A stretch of DNA of 64,000 nt from Paraburkholderia bannensis (GCF_014200455.1 NZ_JACHBW010000008.1:271594-335593); one strand, 5' to 3'. Positions 36,668 to 46,437 are shown, counted from the first letter of the stretch. Notes: generated from the letters alone by a model not told the origin. A program made the numbers and translations.

Positions 36668-37171
36668 ATGGCAAAACGCAAACCTTACCCGACGGATGTG
36701 TCCAACGAAGAATGGAGCTTTGCGGCTCCGTATCTGTGGTTTATCAGCAGACGCAACGCTGGATTCAGGCGGGTTGTTTCGAGGCCATGGTCAATGATCT
36801 GCGTTCGGTTATCCGCGTCGCGCAGGGCCTCAAGGGTCAGCCCGGTGCCGTCATACTCGATGGGCGTACGCTGCAATCGAGCCGCGAGAGCTGACCTCGC
36901 GCCGGTTACGACGGCTATAAGCGTAAGCGAGGCAGCAAGGTTCACATGGCGGTCGATACGTTGGGCCAGTTGCTTGCTGTACACATTACACCGGCCATTC
37001 TGTTGCCACGCCGCCGGGTGGTCGAACGCAGCTTCGGTTGGCTGAACCGCTTCCGCCGGTTGGCACGAGACTATGAGCGATTGCCCGAAACCCTGGCCGG
37101 TCTGCATTTCGTCGTATTCGCCGTACTCATGCCTGTCCACTTCGCAGCCCTTAACACAAGTGCCTTACACG
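36668..37171 (+). pseudogene. IS5-family transposase remnant (left flank of the T6SS island)
   Basis: Starts MAKRKPYPTDVSNEEWSFAAP, the N-terminus of IS5/IS402-type transposases. Then, with frameshifts and deletions, come [51 protein letters not shown] and [20 protein letters not shown]. The final part (37079-37171, [16 protein letters not shown]) recurs in the same orientation at 60,740-60,830, on the other side of the T6SS. Not functional. Confidence 0.8.
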
Positions 37172-37218
37172 CTCTAACCGGCCTGCAAGTCGTCATGCAG
37201 GTCTGCGTCAGCGCCCAA

Positions 37219-37713
37219 TTACGTGTGTTGAAGAAATTTGGCGCCATAGTACGTAGTAGATACATCGTCACCGTAATTACAATCTTGCAAGGGTGTCCAA
37301 TCTATGGGACTGCGCTTAAGATGGGCATCGCCAGCGATAATAACGAAATTTTCGATTTCATTGGTGGCCTCACATTTGTTTACGTAATAATTTATATTTT
37401 TATACTGATCGCTTTGTCGAAACCGGCTTTCCGCCCCGAGCTTTAAGTTTTCCGTGTCAAATCCATAGATGGCATAGGCGCGACTCACAAGAAATTTCAA
37501 CACCTCCGAATCAACACCCCCTGATTTTTCCGCAAGAATTAACTCCTCTATATAACCATCGGTTTTGTCAAGGGCATCATCCTCCCGGTTTATTTCAAGC
37601 AAAAGCACATACCGGAAAGTCGCCGAAATCATTATACGCAAATTTATATACCCATAAGCTATACAGCCATCTACTGCATGATCATCGCCAATGAAATATA
37701 AATTTTTTGCCAT
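37219..37713 (-). CDS. Unknown low-GC protein, candidate immunity protein downstream of a GIY-YIG-like effector
   Basis: 164 residues from the ATG at 37713 (AAGGA 7 nt upstream). The family is not recognised. It is acidic, without signal peptide or membrane span, and looks alpha/beta: [24 protein letters not shown] at the N-terminus and [25 protein letters not shown] in the middle. Base composition is clearly more AT-rich than the surroundings. It is the last gene of the minus-strand T6SS operon, after the GIY-YIG-like gene, where an immunity gene would be expected. The remaining C-terminus ends against the IS5 remnant, so truncation is possible. The immunity role is inference. Confidence 0.6.
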   Translation of the reverse strand: MAKNLYFIGDDHAVDGCIAYGYINLRIMISATFRYVLLLEINREDDALDKTDGYIEELILAEKSGGVDSEVLKFLVSRAYAIYGFDTENLKLGAESRFRQSDQYKNINYYVNKCEATNEIENFVIIAGDAHLKRSPIDWTPLQDCNYGDDVSTTYYGAKFLQHT

Positions 37714-37888
37714 TTCATAATCCTTTTCAGGAAGACACATCCGAGACATCTTTCAATAAATCGGGTAATTCACGCCCTATAAAATAATTTTCTTAAATGC
37801 ACGATGCAGGAACGTCATACGGTTAGAAATTTCAACAATAGGCGATTAGAAGCAACCCCAAAGGATCGCGCTATGCCGTTGAGTTCGC

Positions 37889-38386
37889 TCAATATCCGTA
37901 AACTGGCAAAGCCACCTGCTTGGCACCCTCCAGTTTTCCCCACGGATCCGACGGGAGATATACGCGCACCAACCCCGCGATCGCGTTAATGAACGGTGTC
38001 TTCCCGAGTTGTGTATTCGTACTGGTCGTTGGTCCCAGCAGACCATTGACGACCGCGCGAATCAGAAGATGCTCGCAGTTATTCTGTCCCGCGAGATACA
38101 TTGAATGTCCATGTGAAACAACTGGCATGCACTGGGCGCACAGAATATTATTTCCGTAGATATGCGGAATTCCAAGCGCATGAAAAGTTTCTGCGCGTGT
38201 TTTCCAGCGATCGAATGCATTATCCGCGTAGCCAACGTACGTCGAATTTTCCGTCGAGTTGTGAACGATATAGATGCACGCGGTCGTGGCAGGTGCCGGG
38301 TTAACCGATGGAATCAGCGCTGTGCCGCAAGCTGGACCCATTGTCCACGCGTTATGCGGTTTGAAATTGAATTCGACGTCGGCCAT
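37889..38386 (-). CDS. GIY-YIG (URI)-like nuclease domain protein, candidate T6SS effector
   Basis: 165 residues. After a 35-residue N-terminal stretch, the GIY-YIG pattern is visible: ACIYIVHN (Y39 in place of GIY), TYVGYADNAFDRWKTR (Y50-V51-G52 for YIG, R60 as the conserved Arg), then NCEHLLIRAVV with E105 as candidate metal ligand and N123 in TSTNTQLGKTPF. It begins 39 bp after the tssA stop, on the same strand, and is followed by the unknown gene at 37,219-37,713. A small nuclease at the end of a T6SS operon is best explained as an antibacterial DNase effector. The fold call is by motif spacing only. Confidence 0.6.
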   Translation of the reverse strand: MADVEFNFKPHNAWTMGPACGTALIPSVNPAPATTACIYIVHNSTENSTYVGYADNAFDRWKTRAETFHALGIPHIYGNNILCAQCMPVVSHGHSMYLAGQNNCEHLLIRAVVNGLLGPTTSTNTQLGKTPFINAIAGLVRVYLPSDPWGKLEGAKQVALPVYGY

Positions 38387-38425
38387 AATATTTATCCCGG
38401 GTACATTGGCAATGAGCTCGATAGT

Positions 38426-39511
38426 TTATTTTTCATGCGGTAGCAGCCCCAAGGCCTCGCCGAGCGCGCGGCCCCGCCCCTCTTCGGTCAGTTGATGCAG
38501 CAATTCCGGAAGCGGCATTCCCCCCCACTCCAGTGCGCGCTGGATCATGTATGGCACGGGACTATGCGGTTCGTAGCGCAGCAGAAATTCGCCGATAAGG
38601 GCCAACTGCCGATAAGCCGATTCACGCGACGACGGCATGGCAGGCTGCGCGATCTCGCCCGTGGGTGCATCAGAGCCTTGACATGCGGTTGCCCTGCTCG
38701 CGGCATCGACCAGACTGGCTTCATTCGAGTTCAATACAAGCTCCATCGGCGCCCACTCTCTCAGCAGCGCCAGCACGCGCTCAAGCACATCCCTTAGTGC
38801 TCCCAGAGCAGGCGCATCATCGCCCAGATACCGCGTGCACCATATATCCAGTCGCCCGATGCCTGCGTGTGCTGACGCAATTGCATGCAGGCTCGCAGCC
38901 AAAGCCGGACGCGCCGCGTCACGCAACGCTGTTTCAAGCGCCAGCGACTCGCGCTTCGCTTCGTCGCGTTGTGCTGCGGGCACATCCTTCCTGTCCGCGA
39001 GCGCAATGGCAAGACGATGAGCGCTCTCCCATCGCGCCAGGGTTAAGACAACAGCATTGTCGGCCGTTTCGCACAGTTCGATTCGTCCCGCCAGCAATCC
39101 CGGAAAGTGCCCCGCCACCCATGCGATAGGCGCGGCGCGAAATTCCCAATCACCATCGCGCGGCATTGGATGCAACACGTCCCAGAATCGCTCGCACAAC
39201 TCATTGATCAAGCGAAGTCCAACCGGCAACGCCTCCCACCCATAACGATGCAACCAGGCTTCGGCCAGCCACGCCGCCAGCATCAGGTCCTTGCTTTTGC
39301 CGATCAGCAGATCGATGCACCCCGCCTCGACCACCGACCAGTCGGCAACCTTGAGCTCGTTCTGCCACACGCCCATTGGAAGCGAGGGATCGTCCTCCCG
39401 CCGCGCGGCCTTGATCGCCTCAAGCGCCGGATCGTGCAGCAGCGACACGCCGCAAGGCGCGTCGCCCGGAATCGGCTGCAACAAGGTTTCGATATCGAAG
39501 GAGAAACTCAT
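38426..39511 (-). CDS. tssA: T6SS baseplate/sheath organiser TssA
   Basis: 361 residues. The N-terminal ImpA domain (about 5-135) shows LLQPIPGDAPCGVSLLHDPALEAIKAARREDDPSLPMGVW and KDLMLAAWLAEAWLHRYGW, diagnostic of TssA. The C-terminal part ends with RESAYRQLALIGEFLLRYEPHSPVPYMIQRALEWG, the conserved closing helix pair of the family. TssA coordinates baseplate assembly and sheath polymerisation. The gene overlaps the tssM stop by ATGA and closes the core part of the minus-strand operon. Confidence 0.93.
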   Translation of the reverse strand: MSFSFDIETLLQPIPGDAPCGVSLLHDPALEAIKAARREDDPSLPMGVWQNELKVADWSVVEAGCIDLLIGKSKDLMLAAWLAEAWLHRYGWEALPVGLRLINELCERFWDVLHPMPRDGDWEFRAAPIAWVAGHFPGLLAGRIELCETADNAVVLTLARWESAHRLAIALADRKDVPAAQRDEAKRESLALETALRDAARPALAASLHAIASAHAGIGRLDIWCTRYLGDDAPALGALRDVLERVLALLREWAPMELVLNSNEASLVDAASRATACQGSDAPTGEIAQPAMPSSRESAYRQLALIGEFLLRYEPHSPVPYMIQRALEWGGMPLPELLHQLTEEGRGRALGEALGLLPHEK

Positions 39512-42500
39512 TGCTGCCCCGCCGCGAGATTGAATTGCCGCGCCGGATAGCGTGTCGTGCGCGTCGTGGTCATCGCGCGCGGCTGCGTGCCGGGCGCCGA
39601 ATACGGCAAATCTGGAAAATCGAGCGGCGTCTTGCCGTTGGCGAGGAAGGACACGCGCATATACATGCGCGCGGTCTGGTTGGCTCCGTGGCCGTCATGC
39701 ACGGGTACGCTCAACTGCATGCGCGACGCAGAACCGTCCGCCCCCGACACTCCGCCCGCATGCAGGCGCATCAACCGCAGCAACGCCCAGCTGTCGCCAA
39801 CGCTCCAGGTGGCGGCGCGTCCGTCGGTCGTCAAGGTCGGCTGCGCGCCGTCCTGCATCGGCTGCCATGACGAGTTTTTCGCCCAGCGCAGCGTAAGCGC
39901 GGCTGGCGTGCCGGGCGACCAGCGCAACGGCGTAGCATCCGTCGATGGATAGCCTAGCGTCTGCGCGCCGCTCGCAAGCGACCATTCGATCACCTGGTCC
40001 GCACCCGACTCTTCACCGCGATCCACGCGCCAGTCCACCGCGACCTGCAAACCCGTATAACGTCCATCCGGACCTCGCGAGACCAGCGCATCGAGCCACG
40101 GTTTCGCGCGCGCGAGTGTGTCGAGAAACTGCTGAGCGTCCGTGGGCGCGCGGCCAGTCGAGACGGCCGCGCTCATGCCGCGTTGCGCATCGGCGAGACT
40201 GGCGTCGAGCATCGCCACGAACGCCTCCGTCTGGCGCAGATCGGCGGCGGGCGCATCGGCATCGGCTGAGAACGGGAAGCGGCCCGCCAGGTTGCGCGCG
40301 AAGAACGTGCGCAACTGGTCATACGCCGTCATGCCCGTGCCGATCTGCAGATGGAAGCAGCGCTCGCGTGCCGACGCCACCAGCCGCTCGCCCGCGCCCG
40401 AGACAATGTCTGCGCCATCGGGCACGTCCACGTGCGCCAGCATTGCACCGCACGTGTTGAGGTCCATCTTGTCGAGCTGATTCGCGACAATGGCCGGCAC
40501 CGCGACCAGCGCGCTCGCCGGGCTTTTCGCGCGGTATTGCGCGAGATCGGCGTAGAGCGCTTTCCAGCGCGCGACGAGTCGTGCATCGGCGGCGTCGAGC
40601 GGCGGATTCTGACTCGTGAGCCAGTCGAGCGCGCCGGCCGCCGTGCCCGCCGTATCCGCGATCGCGCCTGATTGCGCGTTGAGGTATGCGCGCAACTCGT
40701 CGGGCGAAGCCGCGCCATAGGCCCGCGTCGCGCCACCCGTGGTGCCGTTCCAGTCGGAGAAGTCACCGCGCACCGGGCGAAATGGCGCGAGCGTCTGCAA
40801 TTGCGCGTCGCCGCTTTTCAGCACGCCGATGGCCGAGTCGCTCACGCGCAGCGCCACGCTCTGCGCGAGATCCTGGCGGCCCAGCGAATCGAAGGCTTCG
40901 ATCAGATCGAGCGCGCTCTTGCGCAGCGCGTCGAAACCCGGCGCCTGGTTGCCGACCGCGAACGACACATCGCGCGGCGCTCCGGACGGCGTCTGCGCCG
41001 AGAGCGCCATCACCATGCTGCGCACGGCGGCATTACCCGCCGCCGAAAGCAGCGCGCCGCGCCAGGTTTCGGGCGCCTGCGCGAGCGGCCCGGCAACATA
41101 CTGGCGATACGCGGGCAGCACAGCGAGCGCACGCTGCAGCGAGGCGTTATCGACGTTGCGAATTTCCGCTGCGCCACCTGCTTCCGCCACAAAAGACTGC
41201 CCCAGCAGCGTGCGCAGCGCGTCGCGCAGCGGCAGCAGATCGGCGGCCAGTTGCAGACCGTTTGCCGAATTCGAACTCAACACGCCAGGCAGGTTGCCGC
41301 TCGCGAGCCACCGCGCCGCGAACGCGCTCTGCTCCTGCTGCTCGTGGCCAAGCACGGCCGCAACCGGCGCCGCGCCGATCAGGTTCAACTGCTTAGCCGT
41401 ATCGAACATGGCGCTCATACCCGGCACCAGTTCCTGGCCGCGGGCGCCTGCCCAGCCGTGGTCGGCGGTATCGACCTGGGCCGCGAGCACGTCGATGTTC
41501 GCCGCCAGACCCGACAGCGCTTCGGGCGTGGGCGTCGCGCCAGGCGCCTTCATGTCGTTGAGCGTCGTCTGAATCTGCGCGGCGTTGGTCGTCAGCGCCG
41601 AATCCAGATAGATCTGATCGAACCAGCGGTCAAACGTATCTTCGAAGCACACGCTCGCGCGCTGACGCGCCGCCAGCGCAAGCGGCGCATCGAACGGCAG
41701 TTCGCCGCCTTCGCCGCTGGTCTCGCGCACGGCTTCGTCCAGTCCCGCGCGATCGGCCACATGCTCCGGCGAAAACTTCACGCCCACCGCCTCTTGCAAG
41801 AGTTGCGCGAGCATCACCGCGTTGCCGGAGCCCGCATCGACGAGCGTGTTGTAACGCGCGACGAGCCGCTCGATCTGCGCCGTGTTCATCACGAGCTGCG
41901 TGCCCGCTGCGTAGAGCGGCAGATCCTGCGGACGCCGTACGCCCGCCGACGCCGTATCGGCCGCCGTCGTGCAGCCAAGCTGGCCGAGGCGCGTGACGAG
42001 CCGTTCGCGCAGCGGCGTGAAGACGAGGCCGCGCAACACGTGACGCTGCGCGTCCTCGAGTCGGCGATGCATCGTGAAGTACGAGAGCGGCATGAAGGGC
42101 GTCGAGAGATGCCAGCGCGGCACGCGAACCAAGGTATCGGCGACACTCGCTAAGGTGCGCGACGCCGCCGCATCGCCGTGATCGGATTCGCGCCACGCCG
42201 CGCGGGCGGTCGTGAGCGTGTCATAGCCGTTGGCCAGCGCACGGGCATCGCCACGCACCTGCCAACCCGCCACCGCCACGCCGATAAGCCAGCAGCAGCC
42301 CAGCACAAGCGCGCCCCAGGTGGCGAAACGATGGCGGCGCATGCGCAGTGCCAGCACGCGCGGAATCGCCTGCACGAGCCCCTGGCCGGGCATCAGCACG
42401 TCATGCCAGAGACACGCGGCAAACGCCGGTGCGCCGCGCAGCGCTCTGGGCGCGGATTGCGCCACGGTTTGCGGCGCATCGAGCGTGAAAACCGGCGCAC

Positions 42501-43410
42501 TGCCCGCCTGCGGCACCGCACCCACGCACCAGATGCCACGCAGCGATGGCGCGGTGCCGTCGGCGGCCCCGCGCAAGGCCGGTTCGATCCATTCTCGCAG
42601 CGGCTCGCGCAATGCGTTGAGCCGCTGTGGCAAGAGGAATTGATCGGGATCGAGCGCGCCATCGAGCGTGCCGAGTTCCGTAATCGTTGTGGCCAGCGCG
42701 CGGCGCATCGCGACAAACGCATCGTCGATCCAGTTGCGTTCGAAGCTGCGCTTCGGTCCATATGGCGACGCCCAGCCGAGCGCCGCGTCGATGCGCGCGC
42801 GCTTGAGGCGCTCGCCCAACGCTTCGAAACCCGGCAGCGCGTCGCAGCCCGTCACGACGATATAAACCGGCAGCAACTGCCCAAACTGACGCTGCAGGGC
42901 CACCAGCGTGCGTGACGCGTCGAGCGCGGCATTGCTGTCGGCGTGCGGGTTGCCGCTTTGGTCGAGCAGCGCGTCATAGGGAATCGCCCAGAGCAGCGCA
43001 TCGAGCGGACGCCCCGCGCGCGAGCGCAGCAGCGCACGGGTGAGACGCGCCCAGTTGCCGCGCTGGCGCTGGGCCGCCGCGCCGAGTGTGTTGCCGGGCT
43101 CGGTAATCAGAATGCCCTCAGCGTCGTGCCAGATGCGCCCAAACCAGCCAGGCTCGCCGGAGCCCGAGAGCCGCCAGCCGCGCGCCAGCGCATCGAGCGC
43201 AGCCGGCGAGCCGGTCGCCAGTACACGCGGGATCGAATAGATATCGCGTACGCCCATAGCCGCATGTGCGGCCCGCATCGCCGCGCTGAAGGTGCGCAGC
43301 GGCTTGCGCTCGTCACGCGTGCGCCGCCAGCGCAGAATCCCCGCCACCACGAGGCCGACAACCAGCAGCGCGATCAGCGCAAGCAGTACGGCGATCAATG
43401 TCGTGGTCAC
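39508..43410 (-). CDS. tssM: T6SS membrane-complex protein TssM (IcmF), P-loop apparently lost
   Basis: 1300 residues. Membrane segments at about 3-25 and 360-382 anchor the protein; the large periplasmic part contains the ImcF-related and C-terminal DUF1215-like regions, ending NLAAGQQ. It forms the envelope-spanning channel with TssL and TssJ. In the cytoplasmic domain, where most IcmF proteins have GxxGxGKS/T, this one reads ATGSPAALDALARGW, and downstream EGILITEPGN replaces the usual Walker-B-like DTAGR. The nucleotide-binding site therefore looks degenerate. Overlaps both neighbours by ATGA. Family assignment is secure. Confidence 0.93.
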   Translation of the reverse strand: MTTTLIAVLLALIALLVVGLVVAGILRWRRTRDERKPLRTFSAAMRAAHAAMGVRDIYSIPRVLATGSPAALDALARGWRLSGSGEPGWFGRIWHDAEGILITEPGNTLGAAAQRQRGNWARLTRALLRSRAGRPLDALLWAIPYDALLDQSGNPHADSNAALDASRTLVALQRQFGQLLPVYIVVTGCDALPGFEALGERLKRARIDAALGWASPYGPKRSFERNWIDDAFVAMRRALATTITELGTLDGALDPDQFLLPQRLNALREPLREWIEPALRGAADGTAPSLRGIWCVGAVPQAGSAPVFTLDAPQTVAQSAPRALRGAPAFAACLWHDVLMPGQGLVQAIPRVLALRMRRHRFATWGALVLGCCWLIGVAVAGWQVRGDARALANGYDTLTTARAAWRESDHGDAAASRTLASVADTLVRVPRWHLSTPFMPLSYFTMHRRLEDAQRHVLRGLVFTPLRERLVTRLGQLGCTTAADTASAGVRRPQDLPLYAAGTQLVMNTAQIERLVARYNTLVDAGSGNAVMLAQLLQEAVGVKFSPEHVADRAGLDEAVRETSGEGGELPFDAPLALAARQRASVCFEDTFDRWFDQIYLDSALTTNAAQIQTTLNDMKAPGATPTPEALSGLAANIDVLAAQVDTADHGWAGARGQELVPGMSAMFDTAKQLNLIGAAPVAAVLGHEQQEQSAFAARWLASGNLPGVLSSNSANGLQLAADLLPLRDALRTLLGQSFVAEAGGAAEIRNVDNASLQRALAVLPAYRQYVAGPLAQAPETWRGALLSAAGNAAVRSMVMALSAQTPSGAPRDVSFAVGNQAPGFDALRKSALDLIEAFDSLGRQDLAQSVALRVSDSAIGVLKSGDAQLQTLAPFRPVRGDFSDWNGTTGGATRAYGAASPDELRAYLNAQSGAIADTAGTAAGALDWLTSQNPPLDAADARLVARWKALYADLAQYRAKSPASALVAVPAIVANQLDKMDLNTCGAMLAHVDVPDGADIVSGAGERLVASARERCFHLQIGTGMTAYDQLRTFFARNLAGRFPFSADADAPAADLRQTEAFVAMLDASLADAQRGMSAAVSTGRAPTDAQQFLDTLARAKPWLDALVSRGPDGRYTGLQVAVDWRVDRGEESGADQVIEWSLASGAQTLGYPSTDATPLRWSPGTPAALTLRWAKNSSWQPMQDGAQPTLTTDGRAATWSVGDSWALLRLMRLHAGGVSGADGSASRMQLSVPVHDGHGANQTARMYMRVSFLANGKTPLDFPDLPYSAPGTQPRAMTTTRTTRYPARQFNLAAGQQ

Positions 43411-44576
43411 GGTTGCGCTCCCGCGTCAGTGGCCAGCGCCTGCGTCGCTAACGGCGTTTCCACCGATACGCGCAACGGCATCACTGCGCCGCTGAATACA
43501 GTATTGCGCGGCTGTGCCGGATTGCCACCGGGCGAAACCGGAGAAACGGGCGACGCCGTGCCTCGTGCTGCGCCGCCGCTATTGCCGCTATTGCCGCTGT
43601 TTCCATTGTTCCCGGCGGGCGGGGCAACGCCTGGCGCGACTGCGCCAGAAGCGCGCGAGTCCATCGATTGCGCGTCAGCCACCGATACCGCCTCGAACTG
43701 CGCCAGCGCCACGCGCACGGGCGCGGTCTCATACCACCAGATTGCGTGCGATGCGCCGAGCAGCGCCGCGCATCCGCCCAGCACCAGCAGCACGAACCGC
43801 GCGCGGTCGGGGAACATCTGGGTGAGCATGCGCGGTTCGCGCGGCGGCAGCGCCGCTTCGTCAAGCGGGGTTGCAATGCGCGCGGGATCGGGATCGCGCT
43901 GCATCGCGAAACCGAACAGCGCATGGCGAAGCTGATCGAGACGCATCGCACCCGTTTCGCCGCGCAGCTTGCCCTTGAAGCCGAGTTCGAGACACGCGAG
44001 GTAGACGTTCGCGAGATCGCGGCGCCCGGGATCGCGTTGGGCGAGCAGCGTCTCGATGGCGTCGGGCACGCGCTCTCCCGCGGAGCGCGTGCCGAAGATG
44101 CGCGCTTCGAGCGGCTGCGCTTCCCACGCGCTCGCGCCTGGCCAGTCGGAGAACACCAGCAGTTCGTCGAGCAGCGCCACGAATGCGAACTGCGCAGCGG
44201 CGATGTCGGCTTCGCCTGCCGCGCCCGTCCACGCCATCGCATCGCGCGCGAGCTTGCGCGTCACCGCCTGGAGTTGCGTAGCGAGCAGATCAGCGATATC
44301 GCCGCCTTGCGCGCTGGCGGGCAGCGCATTCGCAACATTCGCAATATCGGCGTGCGCATCGGCATGCACGTCTTCGGCACCATCCGCACTTTCATTTGCT
44401 GCATCGAAGGCCGCAATTTCGTCGACATCGAGCTTCGCGACGGCGAACTGCGCCGCGATGCGCGAGCGCGCGGTCTGCGCCTGCATGAACGCGCCTACGA
44501 ACGCGCGCGAAAGCGGTGAGCGCTGGATATTGCTGTCGGCGGCTTCAGACAATCCCGGCTCCCGTTTCCGCGCCAT
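43407..44576 (-). CDS. tssL: T6SS membrane-complex protein TssL (DotU) with low-complexity periplasmic tail
   Basis: 389 residues from the ATG at 44576 (GAGGAAG upstream), overlapping tssK by 32 bp. The cytoplasmic DotU domain (about 25-250) includes FVALLDELLVFSDWPG and VYLACLELGFKGKLRG, typical signatures. A single membrane segment at about 259-281 (FVLLVLGGCAALLGASHAIWW) is followed by about 108 periplasmic residues with the repeat GNNGNSGNSGNSGG and a Pro/Val/Ser stretch. No OmpA-type peptidoglycan-binding domain is present, so wall anchoring must come from another protein or the tail. Confidence 0.92.
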   Translation of the reverse strand: MARKREPGLSEAADSNIQRSPLSRAFVGAFMQAQTARSRIAAQFAVAKLDVDEIAAFDAANESADGAEDVHADAHADIANVANALPASAQGGDIADLLATQLQAVTRKLARDAMAWTGAAGEADIAAAQFAFVALLDELLVFSDWPGASAWEAQPLEARIFGTRSAGERVPDAIETLLAQRDPGRRDLANVYLACLELGFKGKLRGETGAMRLDQLRHALFGFAMQRDPDPARIATPLDEAALPPREPRMLTQMFPDRARFVLLVLGGCAALLGASHAIWWYETAPVRVALAQFEAVSVADAQSMDSRASGAVAPGVAPPAGNNGNSGNSGNSGGAARGTASPVSPVSPGGNPAQPRNTVFSGAVMPLRVSVETPLATQALATDAGAQP

Positions 44577-45906
44577 CGGCGGCTTCCTCGACGCGCAGGA
44601 ACAACTGCACGGCCCACGGCGCACGCCCCACCACTGCGCGCAATTCGATGCACAAGGGCTGGGCACGATCGAACCAGTCGTCGTCGAGCGAGATGGCGTA
44701 GAGCACGGTATCGTCGCCCGTCGCGTAGGCCGCGCGCTCCTCGCGCGCGAGACGGCGGCGCGCAAGCCCACGCATGCGCTGGCGCGCGAGCGTGTGCACA
44801 TAAGGACGCGACGCCACGACCGCCTGATCGAGCCACAGATTGGCATCGTGCTCGGTGGCGTCGCGCGGCATCCGCAAGCCGATCACGACTTCGCGCAGCG
44901 TCGTGCCCGCGCCGTCGAACGGCGGATCGGCCCAGAAGCTGCCGCCTTGTTCGCTGAACGCGCGTACCCGATAGCCCTGGCGTATCGTCGACAGCGCCTC
45001 GTCAATCCATTCGAGCAGCGGATCGAACGTCGCCAGCAGATCCCGATAGTCGAACGGCGCGAACGCGGGCACGCCGCGCGCGGGCCGCAATGCGGCGAGT
45101 GCGCCGCTCATGCCCGCAATCGTGCGATAGAGTTCGAGCGGATGAGCGATGTCCGACGCGGCCATCGCCTCAACTTCCGGCAGGCGACTCCAGATCGCCG
45201 CGAGTTGCCGCTCGATCTGCGCGACATCGTCGTGTTCTTCGGCACGCTGCGCGGCCTGCAAACGGCCAGCAAGGAACACGCACTTTTCGCGCGCGCGGCG
45301 CAGCATGCGCATCACGCGCTGCCCGAGCAGCGAGCCCGTGAGAACGAACGGCCCCGGTGGCATATAGTCGGCGAGCACCACGCCGCCGCCCTGCTGCTTC
45401 ACACGCATGAGCGGCAGACGATCGACTTCGTGACGGCCCAGATCGGTCATCAAATGCAGGCGCGGATACCACGTCGTAATCGACGCAGGCTCGCCCTTCG
45501 ACGACAGATCAGGCACATCGTCCGCCTCGCGCTGCGCGAAACGCGCGGCGCCCGCGTCGATCTTGCCGCCGCGGTACAGCGGCGGCACGGCCAGATAAAT
45601 GGTGACGATCTCATCGGGCGAGCTGAAGGCCTCGCGCACATCGATCTCCAGCACCGGCTCGCTGCGCGTATGACGGATTACGAGCCCGTCCGCGAGAATC
45701 GCCTCCAGCGCACTGATGCGCACCTTGCCCTGCGCGAGTCCGGCCGTTTCGTGCGCAATCGCCAGCACGCCCCAGTAGTAAGGGCGAGCCGCACTCGCGA
45801 GTAATGCGGCATGTCCGGCCGCGTGCAGCGCCTGCATCTGGAAATGCTGGGGCAATAGCGGCATGCCTTCGGACCAGCAAACCGCATCGGGAAACGTAGT
45901 GTGCAT
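44545..45906 (-). CDS. tssK: T6SS baseplate-membrane adaptor TssK
   Basis: 453 residues. It begins with the diagnostic VCWSEGMPLLPQHFQMQ of TssK (consensus ...W.eGm.l.PqHFQ.q) and continues with EIVTIYLAVPPL, RLHLMTDLGR and LPLMRVKQ in the N-terminal domain; the C-terminal TssL-binding part ends in RAPWAVQLFLRVEE. TssK trimers tether the baseplate to the TssJLM complex. It lies 39 bp after tssJ and overlaps tssL. Confidence 0.94.
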   Translation of the reverse strand: MHTTFPDAVCWSEGMPLLPQHFQMQALHAAGHAALLASAARPYYWGVLAIAHETAGLAQGKVRISALEAILADGLVIRHTRSEPVLEIDVREAFSSPDEIVTIYLAVPPLYRGGKIDAGAARFAQREADDVPDLSSKGEPASITTWYPRLHLMTDLGRHEVDRLPLMRVKQQGGGVVLADYMPPGPFVLTGSLLGQRVMRMLRRAREKCVFLAGRLQAAQRAEEHDDVAQIERQLAAIWSRLPEVEAMAASDIAHPLELYRTIAGMSGALAALRPARGVPAFAPFDYRDLLATFDPLLEWIDEALSTIRQGYRVRAFSEQGGSFWADPPFDGAGTTLREVVIGLRMPRDATEHDANLWLDQAVVASRPYVHTLARQRMRGLARRRLAREERAAYATGDDTVLYAISLDDDWFDRAQPLCIELRAVVGRAPWAVQLFLRVEEAADGAETGAGIV

Positions 45907-45945
45907 GTGGAGAGTAGTCAGCGGGTGGTCGGCGGGCCGGGGCCG

Positions 45946-46413
45946 TCAATGCGCGGGCTGGACACTCAGGTCCTGATCGCCGAGCACGAGCAGCGCGTTC
46001 GACGGTCCCGCATCGAGCCGCACGCGATGCGCGCCCGGCGTCTGGTAGCCGGCGAAGATCACGACGCCAGCTGCGCGTTTTCCGCCGAAAGCGAACGGCG
46101 CCGACGCAATCTGCTGCCCCGGCACGACTTCATAGGAAATCACACTGAGATCTTTCGGATGATCCCGCAGCCATTGTTCGCGCTGATCGAACCATCTGGC
46201 CGACGGTAAGGCGAGCAAGGCATCGAGAAGTTGAGGGCTACGAACGAGTACGGCATCGACGGCGATAGGCGTATCGATGTTGGCTTCGCTCGTCACGGCG
46301 ATGGCAAGCGTATCGACATCGACTTTCGGCAAGGCGCTGCCGCATCCCGCCAGCCATGCGCAGAGCGCCAGGACGAGCGCCCAGATGGCGCTGCGAACCC
46401 GGCTTGAATCCAT
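45946..46413 (-). CDS. tssJ: T6SS outer-membrane lipoprotein TssJ
   Basis: 155 residues from the ATG at 46413; a GTG at 46437 in the same frame would add 8 residues. The lipoprotein signal ends ALCAWLAGC with lipid-accepting C24. The mature domain has the TssJ transthyretin-like beta sandwich (DTPIAVDAVLVRSPQLLDALL; ISYEVVPGQQ). It binds the periplasmic end of TssM. First gene of the minus-strand T6SS operon, divergent from tssB. Confidence 0.9.
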   Translation of the reverse strand: MDSSRVRSAIWALVLALCAWLAGCGSALPKVDVDTLAIAVTSEANIDTPIAVDAVLVRSPQLLDALLALPSARWFDQREQWLRDHPKDLSVISYEVVPGQQIASAPFAFGGKRAAGVVIFAGYQTPGAHRVRLDAGPSNALLVLGDQDLSVQPAH

Positions 46414-46437
46414 GCGCAAGGAAAACGTTAGATCCAC

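Noticed and set aside
36541..37446. Open frames that might be intact transposases
   Set aside because: They mix IS3 and IS5 pieces, change frame repeatedly and lack complete catalytic domains.
40672..42153. 493-codon open frame on the plus strand
   Set aside because: Antisense to tssM; Arg/His-rich, no motif.
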